This document shows, in pieces, positions 42,631 through 54,051 of a DNA stretch of 64,000 bases. The stretch is taken from assembly GCF_000586435.1 (NCBI RefSeq), contig NZ_BAWH01000005.1, forward strand, positions 62,001 to 126,000, written 5' to 3'. The number at the start of each line of letters is the position of its first letter. Position 1 is the stretch's first letter. A model generated the notes under the pieces. The model did no database searches and was not told the origin of the DNA. It saw only the letters and a program-made list of their open reading frames with translations. A program made the position numbers and the translations under genes. Source of the DNA: Psychrobacter sp. JCM 18901. Its GTDB lineage: Bacteria > Pseudomonadota > Gammaproteobacteria > Pseudomonadales > Moraxellaceae.

Positions 42631-45150
42631 TTACATCAATAAAAACGGTGCAGTACGGCTGTCTTTCGATTGGGCAACGTCATATGGCGTACCTTGAGCA
42701 ACAATCATTCCGCCCGCATCCCCTGCTCCTGGCCCAATATCAATAATCCAATCACTATTGCTTGCCACTTGCATGTCATGTTCAACCATGATGACGGTAT
42801 TGCCTGCGTCGACAAGACCATTTAACTGCATCATGAGCATAGACACGTCAGCAGGGTGTAGGCCAGTGGTTGGTTCATCCAATATGTATAGTGTGTCGCC
42901 TCGCTGCGTGCGTTGCAGCTCGGTGGCAAGCTTAATACGCTGCGCTTCGCCACCTGATAATTCAGTGGCAGGCTGACCCAAACGTAAGTAACCAAGTCCA
43001 ACTTGTAGTAACGCCTCTAATGCACGCAAGATAGGCGCTTCATCAACAAAAAAATTCGTGAGCCTTTTCAACTGTTAAGTTTAATACTTCAGCGATGTTT
43101 TTGTCTCGATAAGTGATTGCTAGCGTTTCCTCGTCATAGCGTTGGCCATGACAAACCTGACAAGGTGCATAGACACTGGGCAGAAACAACAGCTCAACAC
43201 TGACAAACCCTAAGCCTTCGCAATTTGGGCAGCGGCCTTTGGTCGTGTTAAATGAGAACCTGCCAGCATCATAGCCATGAGATTTTGCTTGCTTAGTCGC
43301 CGCAAAAATCTTACGCACATCATCAAACAAGCCAGTATAGGTTGCCAAATTAGAGCGCGGTGTACGTCCAATTGCTTTTTGATTGATATTAATAAGGCGA
43401 CGGACGTGCTCCATACCAGCGACAATTTCACCGCCAGTTACTGACTCAAGCTCTTGCTCAAGTAATTCCGCCTCACCGACAGGCGCTTCTGTGACTGTCT
43501 TTTGCCCCAACGCTTCATTGATAAGCTCTACCAACGCTTGACTGACGAGACTTGATTTGCCTGATCCTGATACCCCTGTGACGCTGGTCATGACCCCAAG
43601 CGGAAACTCAACATCTAATCCTGTAATATTATTTCGCTCAATGTTGGCAAGTTTGAGCCAGGCTGCCGGCTGCCTTGTATTAGATTTTGACTGTGCGTTA
43701 GACGTCGCATTGGCAAATAGGTATTGACCAGTATGCGACTGTTCAACTTTACGAAGTCCATCTACAGGGCCACTATAGATAATCTCGCCACCATGCTACC
43801 TGCCTTTGGTCCGACATCGACTATCCAATCAGCATGTCTAATGACACTCACATCATGCTCAACAACAAACACAGAATTACCAGCTGCAATCAGCTCATCC
43901 AACGCCCCTAGCAATGCTTGAGTATCAGCAGGATGTAAACCAGCTGATGGCTCATCAAGGACATACACCACGCCAAACAGCTGCGAGCGAATTTGAGTGG
44001 CCAAACGCAGTCGCTGTAGCTCGCCAGGAGAGAGAGTCGGTGTGGTACGCTCAAGCGAGAGATAGCCTAACCCTAATCTTGTCAACGCTTCAACACGAGA
44101 GAGAATATCACTGGCGATACGCTGGGCGACGATGGCTTTTTCGCGGTTTGGTGTGTTATCGGCTACCTTGGTACAAGCGGTTACTTCTAATTTTTCCGCC
44201 ATTTCTGTTAGCGTTAGCTGTGATAGCTCGCCTATATCCAATCCTGCAAACTTAACCGATAGCGATTCTTTCTTTAGTTTTTTTACCATGACATTCTGGA
44301 CACTCAGATATCTGCATAAACTGCGAGACACGCTTTTTAGTACGCGGGCTCTGAGTGGTAGCAAAAGAGTGCAAAATGAAGTTTTTGGCACTGGTAAAAG
44401 TACCCATATAGTTTGCTTTTCGCCTTTTTCTATCGCATCGCGCGTTTGCTCAATGTTGTATTCAGGATAGACAGGCACTGTCGGCGTATCATCTGTAAAC
44501 AAAATCCAGTCGCGTGTTTTTTTAGGTAGTGTGTGCCATGGTTTATCAATATCATAGCCCAATGTGGTCAATATACGACTAAGGTTTTGACCTTGCCACG
44601 CTGGTGGCCATGCTGCAATCGCACGCTCACGGATGGTCTTGGTATTGTCTGGCACCAGCAACTCTTCAGTGACCTCAAATACGCGGCCAATACCTGAACA
44701 AGTTGGGCAAGCACCATCTGGCGTATTGGGAGAGAATGCATCGGCATATAGTATTCCTTGATCTGCCGGATATTCTCCTGCTCGTGAGTACAGCATGCGC
44801 AGGCCATTGGATATCGTCGTAACGCTACCCACAGACGAGCGCACTGAAGGCGTACCTCGCTTCTGCTGTAAAGCGACTGCTGGTGGTAACCCTTCTATAG
44901 AATCAACGTCTGGCTCATCGACCTGATCAATGAGTCGTCTGGCATAAGGCGATACAGAATCAAGATAACGGCGTTGTGACTCGGCAAATAGTGTACCGAA
45001 TGCTAATGACGACTTGCCTGAGCCTGAGATACCAGTAAAGACCACCAATGCATTACGAGGTAAGTCAACATCAACGTTCTTCAAATTGTGTACGCGCGCA
45101 CCTCTGACCTGAATATTATCTTGGTCAGGGTTATAAAGGGTATTTCTCAC
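42631..45150 (-). CDS. UvrA-like ABC ATPase, UvrA2 type (frame interrupted)
   Basis: About 840 codons, near the size of UvrA2 or DrrC-like proteins and shorter than canonical UvrA (about 940). Two ABC modules: first Walker [17 protein letters not shown], signature [14 protein letters not shown]; second Walker [11 protein letters not shown], signature [15 protein letters not shown]. Zinc-binding cysteines occur in [24 protein letters not shown] (read in an alternative frame near 44300) and CPNCEGLGF. Several frame changes (near 44400-44290, 43780, 43590 and 43050). UvrA2 proteins act in damage tolerance or drug resistance. It sits convergent with the retron RT. A damage or drug role is inference. 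Confidence 0.85.
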
Positions 45151-45456
45151 TGTGCTTGTTTTACTTGTTTTTTTCTTCTAATTTTTCTGAATTTGCCATA
45201 GCGTTATTGTTCCTATCGAATCGTTGTTTATTCCTAACGTGCTTAGTTTTCTTTACTTGATTAGTTGTCTTTATTTAATTAGCAGAAAGGTTAACACGTA
45301 CTCATGTGTGGCCATGGCTAGGCTTACATATCAATAGCATAGATAGACAAAACGATAACTCAAGTCACCCAATCATTAATAATAAAAAACCCGCATCAAG
45401 GCGGGTTTTGTTTAGCAAGAACTGAAAATTTAGACATTAAGACACAACCAAGCGCA
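45151..45456. other. Intergenic region with a terminator
   Basis: No gene seen. It contains a hairpin AAAACCCGC/GCGGGTTTT (45386-45394 with 45401-45409) that ends the minus-strand DUF819 gene, and presumably the UvrA-like promoter just upstream of 45150. The rest is AT-rich. Confidence 0.7.
45386..45409 (-). terminator. Terminator of the DUF819 gene
   Basis: A 9-bp stem with a 6-base ATCAAG loop; on the minus strand it is followed by a T run. It lies 47 bp past the stop. Confidence 0.85.
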
Positions 45457-46679
45457 TCAATTGGTGCTGATATAACCACCAAATGTCCCTACTGCGTAAC
45501 CTAAAATACCCAAGAACACGCCAACAGGCGCTAGCGATGGATGAAAAGCTGTGGCGACAATCGGTGCAGAAGAAGCACCGCCCGTATTGGCATTAGAGCC
45601 AACTGCCAAAAAGAAGAACGGTGCTCGAATGATTCTAGCAACGGCAAATATGATAACGACATGGATGCTCATCCATAGTAAACCGATAAGCAATAGTCGC
45701 CACTGCGAGACGATTCCAGCCAGATTGATTTGCATACCAATCGCGGCGATTAATACAAAGATAAATACCGTGCCGATTTTTGATGCGCCAACATGATCTA
45801 ACCTACGTATCTTAGTAAACGAAAATATAACACCTATTACCGTAATAATTACCACCATCCAAAAGAACGAGCTGGCAAAGCTATATTGAACGGCCCAACT
45901 ATAAGGGGCAAAGAAATCTGCAATCTGGCCACCGACAAAGTGCGCCACTCCGACCATGGCAAAGCATAAACCAAACATCACCATCAAATCATTAATGGTT
46001 GCTGGGCGGGCATGATCACGCTCATAGCTTTCAACTGCTTTGACTACTTTATCAATGCTACTGGTATCCGCGCGTAAAAACGGTCTATCTTGTCGCTATG
46101 TTTCGCCATTAACAAAATAGCCAGCAGCCACAATGAGGCATTGGTAGTATCAACCAAAATCATCATACCAAACAAATCATCACTGACCCCAAACAGCTCC
46201 TTCATTGCCGCTTGGTTGGCCGCGCCGCCTATCCAGCTGCCTGCTACGGCCGAGAACCCACGCCATAACGTATCATCGGTAAACATCGCAGGCGATATCC
46301 ACTTAGCGACTCCCAAACTGATCGGGCCACTGATGACGATAGCAATACTGGCAGCAAAAAACATCGCGATTGCTTTCCAGCCTAAGCCAGTATTTTAGGC
46401 ACATCCATGGACAAGGTCATCAACAGCAAACTTGCTGGCAGTAAGTAAGTGGCAGTAAAACCATAAATCTGCGAACCAATACCATCGGCAAACACGCCTA
46501 AGCTATTTAGAGTAGCTGGTATAAAGCAGCAAAGCACAATACCAGGCAATATGGCATAAAATCGACGCCAAAATTTACCCGGTAAGCCTTGGGTATAAAA
46601 AAACCAGACCAATAATGGCCATGATGATGCCAAAGGCTAATGGCAAATTATCAATTGCTAAGTTTGAGGTGGCAGGCAT
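45457..46679 (-). CDS. DUF819 integral membrane protein (frame interrupted)
   Basis: About 407 residues, YjcL-like. Many hydrophobic segments are visible (for example AFGIIMAIIGLVF, LLPASLLLMTL, FIFVLIAAIGMQI). Conserved parts are AVAGSWIGGAANQAAM and SNANTGGASSAPIVATAF. The start is ATG 46679, chosen because GGAG lies 8 bases upstream and the protein then reads MPATSNLAIDNLPLAFG. Frame changes occur near 46598 (seven T), 46375 and 46010. DUF819 members are putative transporters of unknown substrate. It stands alone between terminators. Confidence 0.85.
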
Positions 46680-46874
46680 CAAGGCGCTCCAAGAGTTACA
46701 ACGGGCAAAAGTAAATCAGTATAGACAAGGCAAAAAAACTCCTGCAAGCAGCCATCGACTATTAGCTAGGATTTGCCGAGTAGTATTTGACGGAATAAAT
46801 AGCAAGGTGACGGCTAGACACGTAACGTCATACGCCCGTTATTGAGCAATATAAAACAGGTAAACGCAAAAAAA

Positions 46875-46893
46875 CCAGATAACAAGTATCTGG
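46875..46893. terminator. Terminator of the DEAD-box helicase gene
   Basis: CCAGATA/TATCTGG stem (46875-46881 with 46887-46893) flanked by A and T runs on both sides, so it can act in both directions. It follows the helicase on the minus strand. Confidence 0.85.
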
Positions 46894-46957
46894 CTTTTTT
46901 AGTGCTATCTTTAGACGATTAATGAATCAACGATTTTAATCGTCAAATATAGCTGTA

Positions 46958-48618
46958 TTACGAGTTGTTACCACGGTTGCCGCCGTTTGGACGACCTTGG
47001 CCACGGCTGTCAGAACGACCAGCTGGACGACCTTGGCTGCCGCTTGGACGACCGCGACCAGTTGCAGCACGCTCACCACGTGGAACGCCATTGCTATCAC
47101 CGCGGCTTGGGCACCAGTGCGCTTGCCTTGATACGGCTTGCCACCTGAACGCTCATTTGGTTTGCCTGACGTGTCACGTGGCTTACCTTGATAACCGCTG
47201 TCATTGCTAGCGCGTTGACCAGTGTTGCTGTCGCTTGAACGACCACGACCTTGACCACCACCGCTAGATTTACCAGCATAGCCACCGCCTGAACGACCAC
47301 GGCCTTGACCGCCACCGCCGTTAGAACGACCACGGCCACGGCCATTACCTTTGTTTTCGCTAGGTACGTAAGTTTTCTTAGGCTCCATACCTTCGATGAT
47401 ACATACTTCCATTTTGCGATCTAAATAACGGTTGATAGCGTTAAGCTGTGGACGATCATCCATGCTACATAGGCTGATAGCAACACCAGTACGACCAGCA
47501 CGACCACAACGACCGATACGATGGACGTAATCTTCAGTCTGACGCGGCAAGTCATAGTTGATAACGTGCGAGATAGCTGGGATATCTAGACCACGTGCAG
47601 CAACGTCAGTCGCTACTAGGATTTTTACTTTACCATTACGCAAGTCTTGAACGATACGGTTACGCTTGCTCTGTGGCAAGTCACCATGTAGGAAGCTTGC
47701 TTTATGGCCCGCTTCTTGTAGCTGTTTAGCCAGTTTTTCAGTGCTACGTTTGGTAGCAGCAAAGATAATGATCTGTTCCATATCTTGCTGGCAAACGATT
47801 TTGTCAAGTAAACGGTTTTTGTGATCAAAATCATCACAGTAGTACACTTTTTCTTCAATGTGTGCAGATTCTACTTTGATTGATACGCGCTCAGGGTTCT
47901 TAGTGAAGCTAGCAGCGATTTTACCTACTGGGCCATCCCAAGTTGCTGAACACATGATCGTTTGACGATCGATTGGTGCTGCACGAAGGATATCACTGAT
48001 ATCATCAGCAAAACCCATGTCTAGCATACGGTCAGCTTCGTCAAGTACCAATACTTCTAGGTTTGACAAATCAACGCGACCTGCATTGATATGGTCAAGT
48101 AGACGACCAGGAGTTGCAACGATTACTTGAACGCCCTTTTTCAAAGCAGTGATCTGACCGTTGTATGGTGCGCCGCCAACTAGTGGTACACAAAATAGAC
48201 CGCGCATATCTTTAGAATAAGTGCGAACGCTGTCATGTACTTGCTGAGCAAGTTCACGCGTTGGCGTTAGGATAAGTGCTTTGGTTAGTTTGTCAAAGCT
48301 AGTAGCACGGCTCAAACGGTCAAGTACAGGGATAACGAAAGCCGCTGTTTTACCACTACCCGTTTGCGCTGACAATAAAAGGTCACGACCAGCTAGAGCA
48401 AAAGGAATGGCTTGTTCTTGAATAGGGGTTGGATTGGTATAGCCACTGCGATCAAGGGCAGTAAGAATTGGCTTAGCAATGCCAAGATCAGTAAAAGTTA
48501 TTTTGTTTTCTTCAGTGGCGTCAGTAGCAGCCGCTTGAGTATTGTTATCAGTATTTGGAGTGTCAGTGCTTTCGATGATGCCGTTTTCAGCGGCGATTGC
48601 AGATAAGATGTCAGTCAT
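46958..48618 (-). CDS. DEAD-box RNA helicase with RGG tail, RhlE-like (frame interrupted near C-terminus)
   Basis: About 553 residues. All helicase motifs are present: NPTPIQEQAIP (Q motif), AQTGSGKT, PTRELAQQ, DEAD, SAT, ARGLDIP, HRIGRCGRAGR. The C-terminal part is a Gly/Arg/Ser-rich RNA-binding tail (RGRGRSNGGGGQGRGRS). Near 47105 a CCC run shifts the frame; the alternative frame continues PRGDSNGVPRGERAATGRG and ends NRGNNS at 46958, which I take as the true end. RNA unwinding in cold adaptation or ribosome assembly is the family role. It has a long 600 nt gene-free leader upstream. Confidence 0.88.
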
Positions 48619-49222
48619 AAGAATCCTTGGTAAGTATAAGTTGCTGTAAATTCAGCAAACTTGATGCATACCACTGATAACCGTTCACCACGCTGCTCTT
48701 ATTAGCATTACCGAGCAATATAAAATTGTCGATAATCAGAAACCAAGCCAATAGAGCTTAGCGTCTTTATAATAAATGCGTTCGTGCTGTCTGACGTATT
48801 TTGGTGGTAGTGCCGAGTGTCTTATCCTTGCTTGATATACGCTCATTATCAATGCTTTGTCCAAAGCAGATAAAGGCAAACAGCAACCAATCTAGACCCT
48901 AGTTATAGGCCAGTAGATAAGATATGAGTCAAAAATAACTGATATTTTAAAAGGTTATTTAAGTACACAAAATCATCGGCAACAATTACTTATGGTCATC
49001 CTAGACCCAAAATCGCAGGCGATGTTATCAATCTCATAATTCACGAAAGCCTAAGCTAACGTGGCGACGCAGTATAGCACAATAAAAAAATATATGTACC
49101 TATTTCTTCAATTACTGAGTAAATAAGCACTAACAGTGTTGATAATAAACAAGTTTAGTTGTTTTATTTAATAACTACAGCAGAATTGAATAACTAAAGC
49201 AAATGAGCTACTCACTGTTTAT
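48619..49222. other. Long gene-free leader region of the helicase
   Basis: About 600 bp with no gene on either strand. RNA-helicase and cold-shock genes often have long structured 5' leaders; this may be such a leader, but no conserved motif was identified. AAGGA precedes the helicase start. Confidence 0.5.
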
Positions 49223-50307
49223 CTATCGTACTACTTTGACTTCTGTTACATAAGTAGGTAGCTGCCATGCCCCGCCCGCCTCGATTAAGCGGCAAAGTCC
49301 AGTGGTGCTTTCATGGCTTTTTTTCAAATGCACGGCCCGTCCATAGCCAATCGGTTTTGCTCATGCAATCACCGATGCCGCGACCTTTTTGTACAGAGGT
49401 AAGCTTGCCTTTATCGTAGCCAGTAGCATTGGTCGTAACCAACGTTGGCTTATAAGGTTTACTATCATTGAGCACCCAAACCCCTGCTCCAGCGTTATAA
49501 GCGCCTGTCCAGCACTCATGCTGTGCCAACAGCTGAGAGCCATTTAGACGACTGATACGCCAAGGTGATTTGTCTGAAAGATTGGGACAAACGCTGTCTG
49601 CATCTTTCATTGTGCCTTTTACCAACGCTGCCAACTGAGAGGACCTCATCACAAACTTTTTGTCATTACCATCGTCCGCTTTGGCGCTTGGAACGATGAA
49701 CTGCAGTACTGGCGCGGCTTTGGGAGGTAATATACCGCCACTAGATTTAGCAGCATCGTCATTTTTGATAAAAGCACTGGATGTACCAACGCGACCTTGG
49801 AACTCATCGGCTTTTAGCATAGCAGCACTGGCACCTTTGTCAGAGAGCTGCCAACGTGAATTGCGCAAGGCCAACGTAATCTTGCTAGATTTGGTCAAAG
49901 CTTCTAACAATGCAGTTACCTGCGCTTGAGTAAGCTCAGCGTTACCTGCAGCGGCTGAATATGGCTTCGTCTCACCATAATCCTTGTCATTAATAAACAA
50001 CGAGATGCGATGACGATTACCGAGCTGCATTAAGGCTTTAGAAGAGCTGTCCTTTGCTCCGCCAAGCTTTACTTTACCATCCACGCCAGCATTTGCACCT
50101 GCACGGCGTACGAGCAATATAGAAACCGGAAACTCACTGTTATTCTCTGCTTGATACCCTGCCAGCCGGCACGTACGCGTATTATCACAAGCGACTTGCC
50201 AGTCTTGACTGGTAAACTCAGTCGATGTATTGGCCATACTGGTGGTACTAAATAAAGCGGTACTAAGCGCTGCAAGTACAGGCAGTAATATTTTATTTTT
50301 TTATCAT
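49223..50307 (-). CDS. DUF1176 periplasmic protein (frame interrupted at both ends)
   Basis: About 361 residues. Removing one A from the run at 50295-50302 gives the start MIKNKILLPVLAALSTALF, a signal peptide ending before NTSTEFTSQDW. The mature part has WQVACDNTRTCRLAGYQ and WRISRLNGSQLLAQHECWTG, typical of DUF1176. At 49315-49321 a run of seven T shifts the frame; the other frame continues ESTTGLCRLIEAGGAWQLP and ends at 49223, which matches the expected C-terminus (GAWQLPTYVT). Function unknown; it is envelope-located. Confidence 0.82.
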
Positions 50308-50680
50308 ATAGGTGGGTTGTTCTTTTATTTTTTTTAGGTATGTTTTCTGAATAATACTCTACAGTGATGTTTTTGGGATTTTTATTAGACTGGGCACTGT
50401 TTTTATAGCTATTGTCATCATACTTATTATCGTCATAGATAATGCCTGACCTACTAACACCAGTTAAATCAGCGCCTCTTGATAGCGACATATCGTTTAT
50501 ATAATTATTGTCTTTCATAATCATCACCTTTCAGTAGAAGAAGTATAAACACCTGTCTATTGTAATGGTGCTCGGCTATCTTAACGCACTAGTGTTTCTA
50601 TCTGTTGTACTAATGTATCATTGTGTAAATAAAAAAGGAAGACCTAGCATACGTTATATTCATTTTTATGAATATATAAA
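50308..50680. other. Intergenic region with a possible short ORF
   Basis: A possible minus-strand ORF begins near 50518-50527 (ATGATTATG after GAAAGGTG; reads KDNNYINDMSLSRGADLT) and runs toward the DUF1176 start, but it has biased Asn/Lys/Tyr composition and no recognisable domain. It could be a small peptide, or just leader sequence. Otherwise nothing seen. Confidence 0.3.
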
Positions 50681-50711
50681 AAGGCTGATAAGCTATTTGC
50701 TTATCAGCCTT
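50681..50711 (-). terminator. Terminator of the YghU gene
   Basis: A perfect 13-bp stem (50681-50693 with 50699-50711), core GGCTGATAAGC, followed by T residues on the minus strand, 70 bp past the gene. Confidence 0.85.
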
Positions 50712-50780
50712 GCTGCTCTGTTTAAGGTTTATTTATGCTTAAACTGTACTGTTAGATCTAAACTGTATTGAGTACTTAGT

Positions 50781-51602
50781 TTAGTCGATTGGTTTTAGCT
50801 CTAGCGCTACTGCACGTTTAACCGCAGGACGTTCAGCGATTTTCTTAGCCCAACGCTGCAAGTGTTTATAGTCTTCTACTTGTAAAAATTCTGCCGCGTC
50901 ATAGAGCTTACCTAGTGCCAACTGACCATACCAAGACCAGACAATCATATCCGCAATGTTGTAATCAGATTCATCATTGCCGCACAGGTACTCATTATCT
51001 TTTAAATGCGTATCTAATACATCGAGCTGACGCTTGGTTTCCATCGTATAGCGGTTGATTGGGTACTCTAGAGGTTCAGGCGCATACGCATAAAAGTGTC
51101 CAAAGCCGCCACCTAAGAAAGGCGCGCTACCCATTTGCCACATAATCCAAGACAAACAATCTGCTCGCGCTTTGCCAGTAGCCAGTGGTAGGAAATTATC
51201 AAACTTTTCTGCTAGATACATTAAGATAGCACCCGACTCAAAGAGTGCTATCGGCTCCCCCGCTGTATCAGTAGAATGATCGACCAAGGCTGGAATCTTT
51301 GAATTGGGGTTTATCTCTACGAACCCTGAGCCAAACTGCTCACCTTTAGAAATATCGATTTTATAGGCATCATATGCTGCCCCATCAATACCAAGTTCGG
51401 CCAGCTCTTCTAATAGTATGTTTACCTTAACACCATTTGGTGTATTTAACGAGTACAGCTGTAACGGAGCATCACCAACGGGCAGCTCTTTATCATAGCG
51501 AGCTCCAGACGTTGGACTATTAATACTAGCAAACTTGCCGCCATTATCTTTATCTTGTGTCCAAACTTTTGGTGGTACGTATTTATTATTATCTTGACTC
51601 AT
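50781..51602 (-). CDS. yghU: YghU-type glutathione S-transferase / disulfide-bond oxidoreductase
   Basis: A 273-residue GST, close to E. coli YghU (288). The N-terminal extension (YVPPKVWTQDKDNGGKFA) and the thioredoxin-like domain with the GSH-binding LYSLNTPNGVKVNILLEEL are typical; SKIPALVDH (cis-Pro) and LFESGAILMYLAEKF follow. The C-terminal helical domain contains DYNIADMIVWSWYG. YghU proteins have disulfide reductase activity with two bound glutathiones. Intact frame, own terminator. Confidence 0.92.
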   Translation of the reverse strand: MSQDNNKYVPPKVWTQDKDNGGKFASINSPTSGARYDKELPVGDAPLQLYSLNTPNGVKVNILLEELAELGIDGAAYDAYKIDISKGEQFGSGFVEINPNSKIPALVDHSTDTAGEPIALFESGAILMYLAEKFDNFLPLATGKARADCLSWIMWQMGSAPFLGGGFGHFYAYAPEPLEYPINRYTMETKRQLDVLDTHLKDNEYLCGNDESDYNIADMIVWSWYGQLALGKLYDAAEFLQVEDYKHLQRWAKKIAERPAVKRAVALELKPID

Positions 51603-51943
51603 AATTTATCCTCGGTTTGTATTTATGACTGCCGCGAAGGTTTACTATAACGAGAACTCGTAACGATATTAAAGTCCTCTCTTGTAATCAATGTTGTGTT
51701 TCTACTGCTAAAGTAAAGAGAGATACACTATTAGCACTGAGCAACTTCTTTGTCCTGTTTCGCCTCTTTGCCTTTTTTTAGCAATCCTTTGCATCGTTGC
51801 TCTTATATAAGTTATTTTATATCAGTTACTTTGAGTCACTTTTATTATGAGCTAGGCTTTCTTATACTACTCAGCTTGCATAGTGATCTGCTCGCAAATC
51901 CGCTATTTTCTTATTCCATAACGAGACGTTCAATGGGACTCAC
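51603..51943. other. Divergent promoter region yghU / DHA2 exporter
   Basis: No gene seen. A small ACGAG/CTCGT palindrome lies at 51650-51661, about 50 bp before yghU. The upstream of the exporter is AT-rich. Confidence 0.4.
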
Positions 51944-53320
51944 ATGGTAACGCTCACCCCGACTCAAGATAAATACCTACCTTACGTACTAGCGGTAGCG
52001 CTATTTATGCAAATTTTAGACGCTACTATTTTGAACACCTCATTGCCACAAATGGCACAGGCGTTGGGTGAGTCGCCACTAAAGATGCAGTGGCTGTCAT
52101 CAGCTATGCATTAACCTTGGCGATTTTTATCCCTATCAGTGGTTTTTTTAGCGGATAAATATGGCACACGCCGCGTATTTTTATCAGCGGTCATCATTTT
52201 TTTGTATTGGCTCATTACTGTGCGCGGCGTCGCAAACGCTAGATTTTTTGGTTGCCTCACGTGTGGTACAGGGTATCGGCGGTGCATGATGACGCCTGTC
52301 GCTCGTTTGATATTGGTTAAGTCTTATCCGCGCAATAAGCTGCTCACTGTGATGAATTTCGCTGTGATACCAGCGTTGGTTGCACCGCTAGTCGGTCCAG
52401 TATTAGGCGGCTATATCGTGCAATATGCTAGCTGGCATTGGATATTTTTGATCAATATACCGATGGGCGTGGCAGGTTTTATTATGGGCAAAAAACTGGT
52501 GCCAGCGCTATATGAAGATACTAAGCGTCTTGATTGGACAGGGTTTGTATTGTTTGCTGCCGCTGCTTGCGGGTTCACACTGGCTGTCGAGTTTGGTTCA
52601 CAGACAGGTCGCGGAGTTTATGGGTTGTTGCTTGGGTTGGGCGCAAGTCTATTGATAGGCGCGTATGTCTGGCATGCCAAACGGCGAGCAGCTCCCCTGT
52701 TTCCACTCAGCTTGTTTGATATTCGCACCTTTCGAATTGGTATTACAGGCAATTTGTTTACGCGGCTTGGTATCAGTGCCGTGCCATTTTTGCTGCCCTT
52801 GTTACTCCAAGTGGTGTTTGAGTACTCACCTTCGCAGGCAGGTTGGTTGCTTGCCCCGATTGCGGTGGGTGCTATAGGTATCAAACCTTGGGTTAGCAAG
52901 ATTATTCAGCGGTTTAGCTACCGTAAAGTACTGGTCTATAATACCTTGTTTATGGGTTCGCTTATCATTGTGCTAGCGCAGTTTAATGATGCCTCGCAGT
53001 GGCTATGGTTTATACCCATCCTGACCATCATGGGTGCCTGTAACTCCATGCAGTTCAGTGCGATGAATACGATTACTATTGGCGATTTACAGGGCACACA
53101 AACCAGTAGTGGTAACAGCTTAATGGCAGTTAATCAGCAGCTAGCGATTAGCTTTGGTATTGCGTTCGGTGCTGCTGTATTGAATCTATTACGTGAGCGT
53201 CTACAGATGGATACACTAGTAGCGTTCCAAACCACTTATTGGATATTGGGCATTTTGACCATTCTCTCGGGGCTGTATTTTTTACGTTTAAAACCTGAGG
53301 ATGGCCGCGGTTTATACTAG
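51944..53320 (+). CDS. DHA2-family MFS drug exporter (frame interrupted)
   Basis: About 458 residues of an EmrB/QacA-type exporter with about 14 hydrophobic segments. It starts [20 protein letters not shown] at ATG 51944. Conserved segments: [29 protein letters not shown], and the [16 protein letters not shown] region. Frames change near 52095, 52142 (seven T), 52205 and 52285; the intervening pieces still encode [18 protein letters not shown] and VVQGIGG in other frames. The substrate is unknown. No regulator or membrane-fusion partner is adjacent. Confidence 0.85.
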
Positions 53321-53427
53321 GGCGTGTCTTCAATCGAGAAAAGCTTTCTATTAAGTGAGACTTTACGTACGACACATCTCTATTCTATATAGCCGAAACG
53401 TTAAAAATAGCTTATCTATAGACAGAA

Positions 53428-53473
53428 AAAAAGCCAGTAAGCGATTGGATTATCAATCTCATACTGGCTTTTT
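53428..53473. terminator. Bidirectional terminator, exporter / bacterioferritin
   Basis: Stem AAAAAGCCAGTA (53428-53439) with TACTGGCTTTTT (53462-53473). The 22-base loop holds a small GATTG/CAATC hairpin. It serves the two convergent genes. Confidence 0.82.
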
Positions 53474-53502
53474 ATTACGACTTACATCAATAGTTAATAC
53501 TA

Positions 53503-53982
53503 TTATGCGTCATCATCACTCATTTGCGATTGGATGTAGCGCTCTACACCAATACTCTTGATTAAGTCCTGCTGCGTCTCTAACCAGTCTTCATACTCTT
53601 CATTGCCATCTTTTAACGTGACTAATAGCTGGCGAGAGACATAGTCAGACTTTGTCTCACATAAGGTGACGGCATCAGTAATAATATCGAACTTTTGTCT
53701 CTCAAGACGTAGATTGCACTCAATGATTTCTGGTACATCTTCGCCAACCAATACTTTGCCCAGTTCCTGCAAGTTTGGCAAGCCGCCCAACAGTAAAATA
53801 CGAGCGATCAGGTCGTCTGACCATTTCATCTCAGCAATAGATTGCTTATATAATGAGTCATTAAGCGCTTCTAGCCCCCAATGACGTGCAATACGTGCAT
53901 GCAAAAAAATACTGGTTGATGGCAATCAGTGACTGCCCAAGTACTTTATTTAACGCGCGAATAACTTCTTTATCCCCTGTCA
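53503..53982 (-). CDS. bfr: Bacterioferritin, heme-binding subunit (frame interrupted)
   Basis: About 159 residues. Removing one base from the T/A run near 53910 joins MTGDKEVIRALNKVLGQSL with INQYFLHARIARHWG. The heme-binding Met (position 52 of E. coli Bfr) is present in AEMKWSDDLIARIL, but ferroxidase residues are changed: the Glu at 18 is Ser (GQSLIA) and the His at 54 is Trp (MKWSD). It lies just downstream of the other bfr gene. The two subunits most likely form a mixed iron-storage shell, this one providing the heme. Confidence 0.87.
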
Positions 53983-54051
53983 TTACCTTTCTCCCTTAAT
54001 CTCTGTTATTTATGCTAAATACTGTGAATGCTATTCATACGTAGGATGATA

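Noticed and set aside
44132-44470. 112-codon plus-strand ORF inside the UvrA-like gene
   Set aside because: The minus strand encodes conserved UvrA segments across it; the plus-strand frame is a shadow.
46615-46845. 76-codon plus-strand ORF next to the DUF819 start
   Set aside because: It overlaps the conserved N-terminus of DUF819 and has no features of its own.
50318-50527. Gene upstream of DUF1176
   Set aside because: An ORF starts at 50527 but runs into the DUF1176 start in another frame, is Asn/Lys/Tyr-rich and has no family; kept only as a note in the intergenic entry.
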